Below, piece after piece: positions 39,151-47,559 of a DNA stretch of 64,000 nucleotides. The position numbers were made by a program, and so were the translations under genes. How positions within the stretch are numbered: position 1 is the first letter of the stretch; each line of letters begins with the position of its first letter. Source of the stretch: CAXTSE01 sp964246985 (GTDB taxonomy: Bacteria > Actinomycetota > Actinomycetes > Actinomycetales > Microbacteriaceae); contig CAXTSE010000008.1 in NCBI GenBank assembly GCA_964246985.1, positions 102,361 to 166,360 of the forward strand. Reading direction: 5' to 3'. Below the pieces are notes generated by a model. It ran no database searches and had not been told where the DNA came from. It saw nothing but the letters and a program-made list of their open reading frames with translations.

Positions 39151-41952
39151 ATGGCGAGCTTCACTTTCGCAGCCGGCAACGCCCGCAAGCTGCTGCGCCT
39201 CCCTCTGTATGCTCTCGGCGCGCTCGCGGCGACGGTCGTGCCGCGCTCGTCCCGACTGTGGGTGGTCGGCTCGGGCATCGGACCCGGCGAGGGCGCACTG
39301 CCGCTGTACCGGCTCGCACGCGAGCACTTCGACGCGACGGAGGCGGGTGCAGGTGGGCCACGCACACGCATCGTCTGGCTCGCCACGACGGATGCGGAGC
39401 TCGCCACCGCGCGCGACCTCGGTCTCGATGCCGAGCCGAAGTCGTCGTGGCGGGGCTTCGCCCTCACCCTGCGCGCGCGCGTGCTTGTGGTCACCCACGG
39501 CTTCGGCGACGTGAACCGGTACGCGACGCGGGGCGGATTCGTGGTGCAGCTGTGGCACGGCATCCCGCTGAAGCGTCTGCATCTGGACTCCCCCGCGGCG
39601 CTGCGGGTCTCGTTCCTGCCCGACCACCGCCTCGTTCGCGCCGTCATGGCTCGCGCGTACCGATTCGCGGGCCGGGGGATCTCGCTGTTCCCGGTGTCGT
39701 CGGCGTTCATCGCACCGCGTATCGAGTCGGCATTCGGGATCCCGCGCGAGCGCATCGTGGCGACGGGCGACCCCCGCGATGACGTGCTGCTGGCGGGCAC
39801 GGAGGCCGAGCGTCGGGCGGCGGCGCTGGTGCTGCTGCCCGACGTGTCCGCTGTCTCGAGGCGCGTCCTCTACGCCCCCACGTGGCGCGACGGCCATCCC
39901 GATCCGTCCATCCCCGACGACGCCGAGTGGGCGGCCATCGCCGAGTGGCTGGACGAGCACGACGCCGAGCTCTGGGTGCGCACCCACCCGCTCGGCAGCG
40001 GCGACTACGCGGCAGGGCCCGTCGCCTCGTCTCGCATCCGGATGCTGGGTTCCGATGTCGCGCGCGACGCCACTCCCCTGCTTCCCGCCTTCGAGGCACT
40101 GCTCACCGACTACTCGTCGATCGCGTTCGACTATGCGCTGCTGCAGCGCCCGATCGTGTTCCTCGCCCCCGACGTCGAGAGCTACACGAGGTCGCGCGGC
40201 CTCTACGAGCCGTACCGCGACGTCAGCGGCGGACGCCATGTCACCACCTGGCCGCACGCGCTCGAGGCGCTCGAGCAGCGGTGGGCGACGGACGGCGGAT
40301 CGGGTGGCCCGCACGAGCGCTGGCTGCGCGACGAGAACGTCGACCTGCTCGACGGTCGGGCGACGGAGCGCGTGCTGGCCGAGATCCTGCAGCGCACGGG
40401 CGCCGTCCCGTCGGGCGAGTCTGTCGAAACGCGCCCCGCGCGCACTCTGCGCCCGGTCGTGACGTCGGTCGCGCTGCGCACCGACTCCCTGCTCATCACG
40501 ATCGACGCGGAGGTCGACGCGGTCTGGCTCGACGGCCCGCGTGCCCGCGTCGAGGGCACCGTCGAACCCGGCACAGGCACTGGCATCGGCTCGACGACGA
40601 TCGCCTTCCCGCTGCTCGCCGAGCGATGGGGCGAGCCGGGGCTGGCCCTTCCCTCCGGCGACTACCGCGTGACGGTGGGAGGGGACCCCCCGACGACGCG
40701 CCTCGACGTCGCCGCCCACCTGCCCGAGCCGCTGACGCATCCGCTGTTCCACGCCCTCGTGGCCGACGCCGCGGGCGGGCTTGTCGTGCACGTCAGCGCG
40801 CCGCTCGCCGCCGACGAGCGCGGGACGGCGGCGCAGAAGCGCCTCGAGCGTGACTATCGGCGCACTCGCGCGCCTCTCGAGGACGCGGTGTTCTTCGAGA
40901 GCTTCTACGGGCAGTCGGCCTCGTGCAACCCGCTCGGCATCGACGCCGCGCTGGCCGAGCTCAGCCCGTCGACCACCCGCTACTGGAGCGTCGTCGACGG
41001 CTCGGTCGCGGTGCCGGCCGGCGCCGTGCGCGTCATCGAGGGCAGCCGCGAGTGGTGGCACGCCCGCGGCGCCGCGCGCGTCCTGGTGGTGAACGACTGG
41101 CTCCGAAAGCGGTTCCGGCGCAGAGCCGGGCAGCACGTGCTGCAGACCTGGCACGGCACGATGCTGAAGCGGCTCGCCCTGGACCGGCCCGGCCGAGGGA
41201 TCCGCACCCGCATCGCGGTGCTGCGTGAGCGCGGCCGCTGGGACGCTCTGCTCGCCCAGAACCCCTACAGCGCGCGGATCTTCGCCACGGCCTACGCGAT
41301 GCGCGGGCCGATCTGGCAGGACGGCTACCCGCGCAACGACGTGCTGCACGGGTCGGCGACCGGGCGCGCGGCGACGGCCGCCCGGGTGCGGGACGTCGTC
41401 GGCGTCCCCGAGGGCGCGCGCGTCGTGCTGTACGCGCCCACCTGGCGCGACGACCGCACCGAGATGGTCGACTACGTCGACCTCGCGAGCTTCGCGGGCG
41501 AACTCGGAGACGATCACGTGCTGCTCGTGCGCGGTCACTCCCGCACGCTGCGGTACGGCCGCGACCTGAGCGCTGCCGGCCTCATCGACGTCACGAGCTA
41601 CCCGAGCATGTCCGACCTGCTGCTGGTGGCCGACGTCTTCGTGACGGACTACTCGTCGGCGATGTTCGACTTCGCGGGGACCGGGCGGCCGATGGTGTTC
41701 TTCACGCCGGACCTCGCGCACTACAGCGCCGACCTGCGCGGGTTCTACTTCGACCTGCTTGCCGAGGCTCCAGGGCCGGTGGTGAGCGAGCGTGCGGATC
41801 TGCGTGACGCGATCATGGCGGCCGAGGCGGATGCCGCAACCGGCATACACGATGCCCGCATGGCCGCGTGGCGCGAGCGCTTCACCCCGCTGGACGACGG
41901 CGGAGCGGGGCGCCGCGTGGTGCAGCGCATGCGGGCTGCGGGCTGGCTGTAG
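39151..41952 (+). CDS. Tandem two-domain CDP-glycerol glycerophosphotransferase-like protein
   Basis: A 933-residue protein with two TagF-type catalytic domains. The first has VVQLWHGIPLKRL (about 131-143), GDPRDDVLL, YAPTWRDGHPD (about 241) and LLTDYSSIAFDYALLQRP (about 318-335). A mixed-strand linker (about 430-600) follows. The second has LQTWHGTMLKRL (about 664), DGYPRNDVL, YAPTWRDDRTE (about 761) and FVTDYSSAMFDFAGTGRP (about 832-849). A short hydrophobic stretch near residue 20 may dock on the membrane. Tandem domains could alternate in adding two different units, or one could prime and the other extend. Confidence 0.87.
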   Translation: MASFTFAAGNARKLLRLPLYALGALAATVVPRSSRLWVVGSGIGPGEGALPLYRLAREHFDATEAGAGGPRTRIVWLATTDAELATARDLGLDAEPKSSWRGFALTLRARVLVVTHGFGDVNRYATRGGFVVQLWHGIPLKRLHLDSPAALRVSFLPDHRLVRAVMARAYRFAGRGISLFPVSSAFIAPRIESAFGIPRERIVATGDPRDDVLLAGTEAERRAAALVLLPDVSAVSRRVLYAPTWRDGHPDPSIPDDAEWAAIAEWLDEHDAELWVRTHPLGSGDYAAGPVASSRIRMLGSDVARDATPLLPAFEALLTDYSSIAFDYALLQRPIVFLAPDVESYTRSRGLYEPYRDVSGGRHVTTWPHALEALEQRWATDGGSGGPHERWLRDENVDLLDGRATERVLAEILQRTGAVPSGESVETRPARTLRPVVTSVALRTDSLLITIDAEVDAVWLDGPRARVEGTVEPGTGTGIGSTTIAFPLLAERWGEPGLALPSGDYRVTVGGDPPTTRLDVAAHLPEPLTHPLFHALVADAAGGLVVHVSAPLAADERGTAAQKRLERDYRRTRAPLEDAVFFESFYGQSASCNPLGIDAALAELSPSTTRYWSVVDGSVAVPAGAVRVIEGSREWWHARGAARVLVVNDWLRKRFRRRAGQHVLQTWHGTMLKRLALDRPGRGIRTRIAVLRERGRWDALLAQNPYSARIFATAYAMRGPIWQDGYPRNDVLHGSATGRAATAARVRDVVGVPEGARVVLYAPTWRDDRTEMVDYVDLASFAGELGDDHVLLVRGHSRTLRYGRDLSAAGLIDVTSYPSMSDLLLVADVFVTDYSSAMFDFAGTGRPMVFFTPDLAHYSADLRGFYFDLLAEAPGPVVSERADLRDAIMAAEADAATGIHDARMAAWRERFTPLDDGGAGRRVVQRMRAAGWL

Positions 41953-41979
41953 CTCGTGCGCGCGGGCGCTCGCTCGCGC

Positions 41980-43026
41980 TCAGCTCTCGGTGCGCGACCT
42001 GTCGACCGCGTTGCCGGCCCCGCGCACCAGGCCGACCAGGAATCCGGTGCCCCAGTTCAGATGCATCGTGGCGAGCACCCCGGCGAACTGCAGTCGCTCC
42101 CGCACGCTGCCAGTCGAGCTGACCGCGGCGATGGCGAGCAGGCCGAGGTAGGCGAGCGGTCCGAGGTAGACGAGCGACAGCACGATCGAGAGCCAGAACG
42201 GCAGGATGCCGGTGAGCTGCAGCACGAGCACGACGACCGAGAGGCCCATAGAGACGAGCAGCGCGGGCGGCGCGAAGTAGCGCAGGGAGTTGGCGACACC
42301 GAGGCGACGCACGAGCTCGCCTCGCCAGATGCCCGTCGCGTGGAACTGCCGTGCCAGGTGCGTCGGGTTGCTGCGCGGCCAGTAGCTGACCCGCAGGCCG
42401 GGGTCGAGCCAGACGAGGTGGCCGGCGGCACGCAGGCGGTGGTTGAGCTCCCAGTCCTCGCCGCGGCGAAGCGTCTCGTCGAAGCCGCCGACCTCGTCGA
42501 GCGCGGTGCGGCGGAAGATGCCCATGTAGGCCGATTCGGCGGGACCGGCCGTCGCCGACTCCCCGTGGTAGGCGCCTCCGCCCAGGCCGAATCGGCTGTT
42601 GTACGCACGCGCGACAGCTGCCTGGTAGCCGGGCTTCCCGGTCGCGACCATGATGCCGCCGAGGCTGGCCGCGCCGGTGCGCTCCAGCTCGGCGATGCCG
42701 CGCTGCGTGTATCCGGGGGCGAGCTCGGTGTGGGCGTCGACACGCACGATGATCGGGTGGCGGCTCGCGGCGATCGCGAGATTGAGACCGATGGGGATGT
42801 CCATGCCGGCGTTCTCGACGATGCGGATGCGCGCATCCTCGTTCAGCAGGCGCTCGACGATCGCGGCGGTTCCGTCGCTCGACGGGCCGAGCGCCATGAC
42901 GAGCTCGATGTCGCCCGCGTAGTCCTGCTCGAGGATGCTGGCGACGGCCGCCTCGAGGTACCCGGCCTCGTTGAGCACCGGCATGACATAGGAGACGCCG
43001 GGGAGTTCCGACGGCGCCGTTCCCAT
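41980..43026 (-). CDS. Family 2 glycosyltransferase with C-terminal membrane helices
   Basis: A 348-residue glycosyltransferase of family 2. The GT-A domain starts VSYVMPVLNEAGYLEAAVASIL (11-32), with VDAH for the metal site near residue 96 and RRGEDWELNHRLRAAG for the acceptor/base region near 190. Two or three membrane helices close the protein (LLVSMGLSVVVLVLQLTGIL, LSIVLSLVYLGPLAYLGLL). It is convergent with the two-domain glycerophosphotransferase and probably belongs to the same wall-polymer pathway. Which sugar it adds is not readable. Confidence 0.88.
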   Translation of the reverse strand: MGTAPSELPGVSYVMPVLNEAGYLEAAVASILEQDYAGDIELVMALGPSSDGTAAIVERLLNEDARIRIVENAGMDIPIGLNLAIAASRHPIIVRVDAHTELAPGYTQRGIAELERTGAASLGGIMVATGKPGYQAAVARAYNSRFGLGGGAYHGESATAGPAESAYMGIFRRTALDEVGGFDETLRRGEDWELNHRLRAAGHLVWLDPGLRVSYWPRSNPTHLARQFHATGIWRGELVRRLGVANSLRYFAPPALLVSMGLSVVVLVLQLTGILPFWLSIVLSLVYLGPLAYLGLLAIAAVSSTGSVRERLQFAGVLATMHLNWGTGFLVGLVRGAGNAVDRSRTES

Positions 43027-43096
43027 GGGGTCACGCTATCGCACGGCCCCGTCGTGGCAGGGCTGCGGGGGCTGCTGCGGAGCCCACGCACAGAAG

Positions 43097-43138
43097 TGCG
43101 CGGCGGCGTCCGGTGGGGGGTCCGGATGCCGCCGCGCA
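43097..43138 (-). terminator. 17-bp hairpin after the HtrA-type protease gene
   Basis: Left arm 43097-43113 pairs with 43122-43138 along all 17 positions (one G-U), with the loop TGGGGGGT. No U-tract follows. It sits between the htrA-like stop and the minus-strand glycosyltransferase start, so it most likely ends the protease transcript or stabilises its 3' end. Confidence 0.6.
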
Positions 43139-43176
43139 GGTCGTGCAGCGTGCGCGCCTGCCAGGCGCGGCGCAGG

Positions 43177-44697
43177 TTAGAGCGTGCCGAGCGTGACGTC
43201 GACCGTGGTGCTCTCCCCGTCGCGGGTGTAGGTCACCGTGGCTGTGTCCCCGCCCGCGTGCGAGCGCACCTGCGCGGTGAGGTCGGTGCTGCTGGTGATC
43301 GGCACACCGTCGAGCGACGTGATGACGTCGCCCGCCTCGATGCCGCCACCCGCAGCGGCCCCGCCGCTGGTGACCTCGGCGATCAGGGCGCCGACGGTGG
43401 TGCTGTCGTCGCTCGACGCGTCGCGCACGCTCGCTCCGAGGAGCCCGTGGGTGGCGGTTCCATCGGCGATGATCTCGTCGGCGACCCGCTTGGCCAGGTT
43501 GGCCGGCACGGCGAACCCGACACCGATCGAGCCGGACTGCGACGAGGCGCTGCTGCCGCCGGTGCTCGCGATCGCGACGTTCACGCCGATCAGCTCGCCC
43601 TGGTTGTTGACGAGCGCGCCACCGGAGTTGCCGGGGTTGATGGCCGCGTCGGTCTGCACGACGGGGAGCGAGATGGTCGCACTCTGCGAGGTGCCGGTGC
43701 CGCCCGAGCCGTCGCCGTAGTTCCAGAAGTCGAAGGGACCCTGGCCGCCGTTGCTGCCGCTGTCGTCGCCGCCGTCGCTGTCCTGCGAGGAGGTGTCCTC
43801 GGGGACGGCCGACGAGGCGATCTGGATGCTGCGGTTCAGGGCGCTGACGATGCCGTCGGTGACGGTGTTGGCGAGCCCGAGGGGCGCGCCGATGGCGACG
43901 GCCTGGTCGCCGACGTTGAGGTCGCTGGAATCGGCGAACTGCATCGGGGTGAGGCCGCTCGCGTCGTCGAGCTTGATGACGGCGAGGTCGACGATCGGGT
44001 CGGTGCCGACGACGGTCGCCGTGTAGAGCTTGCCGTCGTAGGTGGTGACCTCGACGGTCCCGTCGTTCGAGGCGCCGTCGAGGGTGACCACGTGGGTGTT
44101 GGTCAGCACGTAGCCGTCGTCGCTGAGGATGATGCCCGAGCCGGTTCCCCCAGCAGAGCCGGTGGACACCGAGATGGTGACGACCGACGGCGACGCCTTG
44201 GCCGCGACGGCGGTCACGGCGCTGACGGCGTCGGGGTCGTTGACGGTGATGGTCTGCGGCGACGAGGCGGTCGAGGATGTGGTCGAGTCGTCGGAGTTGA
44301 CGGCGAGGGTGGCGACACCCGCTCCGGAGACTCCGCCGATGAGCGCGCCCACGGCGAGCGCAGCGACGATCGGCACGACGTTGCGCTTCCGGGCCGGGGC
44401 GGCAGGGGTGCCGGATGCGGCCGGCGCCTCGAGCGTGGGCGTCGCGGTGGCGGGACTCGCCGTCGCGTACGCGCCGTACGGGGTGGCCGGAGCGGCGGGG
44501 TCGCTCGGGTAGGCGGGGGTGCTGGCTGCCGGGGGCGTGAAGGCGGCCGGCGTGACCGGTGCGTCGTCGGACCCTGCGTAGTCGTGCGCGGCGGGAGGGG
44601 CGAGCGGGGCGGGGGTGCGGCTGGTCTGCTCGTCGTCCTGCGGCGGCGTCACGCCGTCCGTCGGGTCGTCCGACGGGGTGCTGGGTGTCTCGGTCAT
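43177..44697 (-). CDS. HtrA/DegP-type serine protease with PDZ domain
   Basis: A 506-residue membrane-anchored trypsin-like protease. Residues 1-105 are a Pro/Ala/Thr-rich cytoplasmic region, residues 108-130 a membrane anchor (VVPIVAALAVGALIGGVSG), and the protease domain lies outside with His202 (LTNTHVVT), Asp237 (IVDLAVIKLD) and Ser358 (PGNSGGALV). A Ser/Gly/Asp-rich insertion at about 300-340 interrupts the domain between strands. A PDZ domain occupies about 405-500 (GLLGASVRD, GGIEAGDVITSLDG). Probably handles misfolded exported proteins; the layout matches actinobacterial HtrA homologues. Confidence 0.93.
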   Translation of the reverse strand: MTETPSTPSDDPTDGVTPPQDDEQTSRTPAPLAPPAAHDYAGSDDAPVTPAAFTPPAASTPAYPSDPAAPATPYGAYATASPATATPTLEAPAASGTPAAPARKRNVVPIVAALAVGALIGGVSGAGVATLAVNSDDSTTSSTASSPQTITVNDPDAVSAVTAVAAKASPSVVTISVSTGSAGGTGSGIILSDDGYVLTNTHVVTLDGASNDGTVEVTTYDGKLYTATVVGTDPIVDLAVIKLDDASGLTPMQFADSSDLNVGDQAVAIGAPLGLANTVTDGIVSALNRSIQIASSAVPEDTSSQDSDGGDDSGSNGGQGPFDFWNYGDGSGGTGTSQSATISLPVVQTDAAINPGNSGGALVNNQGELIGVNVAIASTGGSSASSQSGSIGVGFAVPANLAKRVADEIIADGTATHGLLGASVRDASSDDSTTVGALIAEVTSGGAAAGGGIEAGDVITSLDGVPITSSTDLTAQVRSHAGGDTATVTYTRDGESTTVDVTLGTL

Positions 44698-44798
44698 GGT
44701 CGGGTGGTGCTCCTTTCAAGCGGAGCTAGCCTCGCGCCCGAACCTGGACGTTCTGTATGCCGCGACTGTGAGCGTACTGCCCTTCGCCTAAGAGGACG

Positions 44799-45608
44799 TC
44801 AGCAGCCGGGGCCGTCGGGCCGGGCGCCGCAGTCCTCGGCGACGAGCACCGTCGTGGCGTCCCCGACGGAGACGACGAGGTCGTTCACCGGAACCGTCAG
44901 GCGACCGGCGACGGAGGTGAGGGCCGACCCGCCCACCTGGAACTCGGCGGCGTAGCTGACACTGAGCCGGACCGTATAGGTGCCGGCGGTGCGGTAGACG
45001 TGGCTGGTCGGCGTCGGATCGAACTCGCGGAGGCCGAGCGCAGCCCAGGGTCCGCCTCCCGTCGTCCGCGTGGCGACGGTGCCGTCGCCGTAGTCCCAGC
45101 GGAATGCGACCGGGGTGAACCGCACGGAGGCGGGCTGTCCGAGCAGGGTGCCCACGACGAGGTGCTGTCCGGAGTCGAGGTAGAAGTTGGCGTCGAGGCC
45201 GACCACCATCCAGCCGTCAGGCTCCATGTGTTGGCTGCCCGCGACGGGGCGGAATGAGGCCAGGTCGCGGAGCGTGACCGGAGGGGTGCCGGGTGTCGTG
45301 GTCGCCTGGGCGGGCGCGCGGCAGACCTCGTTCGAGAAGCACTTAAGGATGGGAGGCGGCGTTGCTTGCCCGCTCGGGGAGCCGCCGCTGCCGCTGCCGC
45401 CCGCGCTGCCGCTGCCGGTGCTACCCGGTGGAGTGCCGGCGGTGGTGGCTGAGCCGACGATGTCTATGGAGTCGTCTGACGTCGAGGCACAGATGCCGGT
45501 TCGCACTTGCCCGATGGAGCATCCCTGGCCCGCGGTCTGAACGCTTAGCCCGGCGGGTAGCGCAATCAAGGCCGCGAAAGTCAGGTACAGAAATTGTTGC
45601 CCGACCAC
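44799..45608 (-). CDS. Secreted protein with PKD domain
   Basis: A 269-residue exported protein. An N-terminal hydrophobic stretch (FLYLTFAALIALPAGLSV) acts as signal peptide. A Gly/Ser/Thr/Pro spacer (about 55-90) and cysteine-bearing ILKCFSNEVCRA follow. The C-terminal part has a PKD-type fold: TPVAFRWDYGDGTVATR, then TSHVYRTAGTYTVRLSVSYA. It starts at GTG 45608, 28 bp inside the 3' end of the lipoprotein gene, so the two are co-expressed. It probably displays a beta-sandwich domain at the cell surface. Confidence 0.75.
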   Translation of the reverse strand: MVGQQFLYLTFAALIALPAGLSVQTAGQGCSIGQVRTGICASTSDDSIDIVGSATTAGTPPGSTGSGSAGGSGSGGSPSGQATPPPILKCFSNEVCRAPAQATTTPGTPPVTLRDLASFRPVAGSQHMEPDGWMVVGLDANFYLDSGQHLVVGTLLGQPASVRFTPVAFRWDYGDGTVATRTTGGGPWAALGLREFDPTPTSHVYRTAGTYTVRLSVSYAAEFQVGGSALTSVAGRLTVPVNDLVVSVGDATTVLVAEDCGARPDGPGC

Positions 45609-46153
45609 GGGTCGCTCCTGGCGATGACGAGGGAGGAGGCATTGCCGACGAACTCGACCTCAAGCGGGAGCCGCCCAGGGCGGCTGGGGTCCACTACGGA
45701 CGCGCCGCTTGAATCAACGACATCGCCAACGGAGACGTCCAGGCAGAGGTAGACGACTACCGTGGCGGTCCCGGCAGCTTCCGCGCTGCTCTGTATGTGG
45801 GTTGAGTCGAATGTTGTGTTGCCAATCTGCCGGTACCCGGCCGCCTTGAATTGCATCCCCGTTGCTTGTTCGTCTTCGTAGGCTGACCCAGTGAGGTACG
45901 GGGCGACCTCCGCAAAATCGCGCCATCCGTCCTGCGCATACTCGTCGTACACTGCGAGATACGCGCGAAACGCCTCCTCGGCCGCAGCCAGCGCCTCCTC
46001 GTTGGACGCGAAGATCGGCGTCGCGGTCGGGCTCGGCGCTGGGGCCGCTGCGGGTGCGTTTGGCACGCAGCCCGCGAGCGCCAGCGTCAGCGCCGCCACT
46101 GCCGCCGCGACGGAGGTCGCCATCGCTCGAAACCCTCCCGCCGATCTGCGCAT
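45581..46153 (-). CDS. Secreted lipoprotein of unknown function
   Basis: A 190-residue lipoprotein. The signal peptide MRRSAGGFRAMATSVAAAV ends in the lipobox LALAGC with Cys29. After an Ala/Pro-rich tether comes a domain opening EEALAAAEEAFRAYLAVYDE, followed by VAPYLTGSAYEDEQATG and a beta-rich end (TATVVVYLCLDVSVGDVVD, PLEVEFVGNASSLVI), a layout reminiscent of NTF2-like folds. No enzymatic motif seen. The middle of the gene is less GC-rich than the neighbours. It overlaps the PKD-protein gene by 28 bp. ATG 46153 gives a proper signal peptide; a longer frame upstream adds a Cys/Arg-rich peptide. Confidence 0.72.
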   Translation of the reverse strand: MRRSAGGFRAMATSVAAAVAALTLALAGCVPNAPAAAPAPSPTATPIFASNEEALAAAEEAFRAYLAVYDEYAQDGWRDFAEVAPYLTGSAYEDEQATGMQFKAAGYRQIGNTTFDSTHIQSSAEAAGTATVVVYLCLDVSVGDVVDSSGASVVDPSRPGRLPLEVEFVGNASSLVIARSDPWSGNNFCT

Positions 46154-46269
46154 GACACGACGGTAGAGGACGCCGCACACCCGTCGGGAGCCCTTTCCAC
46201 ACCTGTGCCCGAACGCCTCGGGACGCAACCTGGTGAGGAACCGCGGGGCTCCGCAGTAGTTTGGCCGGG

Positions 46270-47466
46270 ATGACCATTCCCGGACCCTGGACCCGCGCCG
46301 CCCGCGGCGCCATGCTGCTCAGCGAGGACGGCGAGCTGCGTCCGACGATCTTCGCCGAGATGTCAGCCCTCGCCGCCCGCACCGGCGCGATCAACCTGGG
46401 GCAGGGATTCCCCGACGAGGACGGTCCGCCGGAGGTGATCGAGGCCGCCCGGCAGGCGATCTCGGACGGCCTCAACCAGTACCCGCCGGTCCTCGGGATG
46501 CCGGTGCTGCGCGACGCGATCGCACGCCACCAGGACCGCTTCTACGGCATCCGCATCGACCCCGGTCGCGAGGTGCTCGTCACCGCCGGAGCCACCGAGG
46601 CGCTCGCGGCCACCCTCCTCGCGCTGGTGGAGCAGGGCGACGACGTGGTGACGCTCGAGCCGTTCTACGACGCCTACGGTGCGCTGATCGCCCTCGCCGG
46701 CGGCCGTCATGTCACCGTGCCCCTGCGCGCCCCCTACTTCCAGCCCGATCTCGACGAGCTGCGCTCCGCCGTCACCGACCGCACCCGCGTGATCCTGCTG
46801 AACTCGCCGCACAACCCGACCGGCACCATGCTCGATCGGGAGACCCTGGAGCTGGTCGTCGACCTCGCGCACCGGCACGACGCGATCATCGTCACCGACG
46901 AGGTCTACGAGCACCTGACGTTCGGCGACCAGCACCTCAGCATCGCGAGCATCCCCGGCGGGTTCGAGCGCTCGGTGACCATCTCGAGCGGGGGCAAGAC
47001 GTTCAGCACGACCGGATGGAAGGTGGGCTGGCTGACAGCACCCGCTCCCCTGCGCGACGCGATCCTCTCGGTCAAGCAGTTCCTCACCTACGTGAACGCC
47101 GCACCGTTCCAGCCGGCGATCGCCGTCGGTCTCGGCCTTCCGGACAGCTTCTACGCCGAGACCGCCGCGACTCTGCGTGCGAAACGCGACCTGCTCTCAT
47201 CCGGATTGCGGCGGGCGGGGTACAACGTGAGCACCCCCGCCGGCACCTACTTCGTGGTCGCCGACGCCGCCCCGCTCGGTCACGCCGACGCTGTCGAGTT
47301 CAGCCGGATGCTGCCCGAGCGGGCGGGCGTCGTCGCGATCCCGCTCACCGCGTTCGTGCACGAAGCGAACCGAGCCGAGTACTCCTCGCTCCTGCGGTTC
47401 GCCTTCTGCAAGCGGATCGAGGTTCTCGAACGCGCGGTCGCCCAATTACGGGGGATGACAGGCTGA
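46270..47466 (+). CDS. Class I/II pyridoxal-phosphate aminotransferase
   Basis: A 398-residue fold-type I aminotransferase. Substrate-site INLGQGFPDEDGPP (41-54), cofactor-site TAGATEALAA, NSPHNPTG (168-175), VTDEVYEHL and the Schiff-base Lys243 in SSGGKTFSTTGWKVGW are all present. The GQGFP and FSTTGWKVGW phrases are typical of the methionine/kynurenine-type and DapC (succinyldiaminopimelate) aminotransferases. ATG 46270 is used over an in-frame TTG nine bases earlier. Both roles are plausible; no lysine or methionine pathway gene is adjacent. Confidence 0.9.
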   Translation: MTIPGPWTRAARGAMLLSEDGELRPTIFAEMSALAARTGAINLGQGFPDEDGPPEVIEAARQAISDGLNQYPPVLGMPVLRDAIARHQDRFYGIRIDPGREVLVTAGATEALAATLLALVEQGDDVVTLEPFYDAYGALIALAGGRHVTVPLRAPYFQPDLDELRSAVTDRTRVILLNSPHNPTGTMLDRETLELVVDLAHRHDAIIVTDEVYEHLTFGDQHLSIASIPGGFERSVTISSGGKTFSTTGWKVGWLTAPAPLRDAILSVKQFLTYVNAAPFQPAIAVGLGLPDSFYAETAATLRAKRDLLSSGLRRAGYNVSTPAGTYFVVADAAPLGHADAVEFSRMLPERAGVVAIPLTAFVHEANRAEYSSLLRFAFCKRIEVLERAVAQLRGMTG

Positions 47467-47486
47467 AAGAAGTGTGATGGATTAGG

Positions 47487-47501
47487 GGAACAGACCGTTC
47501 C
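47487..47501. promoter_or_regulatory. Palindrome, probable TetR operator
   Basis: GGAACAGACCGTTCC: perfect five-base arms around AGACC, 59 bp before the TetR gene. TAGCAT at about 47512 downstream could be the -10 element, placing the palindrome over the -35 region. Binding by the TetR product is inferred from position. Confidence 0.55.
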
Positions 47502-47559
47502 ACGTGCGAGCTAGCATGTGGCGACGGCCCACTAACCCCGATGATGTGAGACGACTGCC

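Noticed and set aside
40405..40440. REP-like words (GTCTGTCGAAACGCG) inside the two-domain glycerophosphotransferase gene
   Set aside because: Only part of the element is present, without the TGGTTGA/TCAACCA ends, and it is in a coding linker.
37819..41850. A 1,343-codon minus-strand frame
   Set aside because: Only the part from 39120 down encodes the glycerophosphotransferase; the upstream part is antisense to the two-domain gene and low in complexity.
41956..44955. A 999-codon plus-strand frame
   Set aside because: Antisense to the GT2 and the HtrA-type gene; no recognisable domain, Arg/Gly-rich composition.
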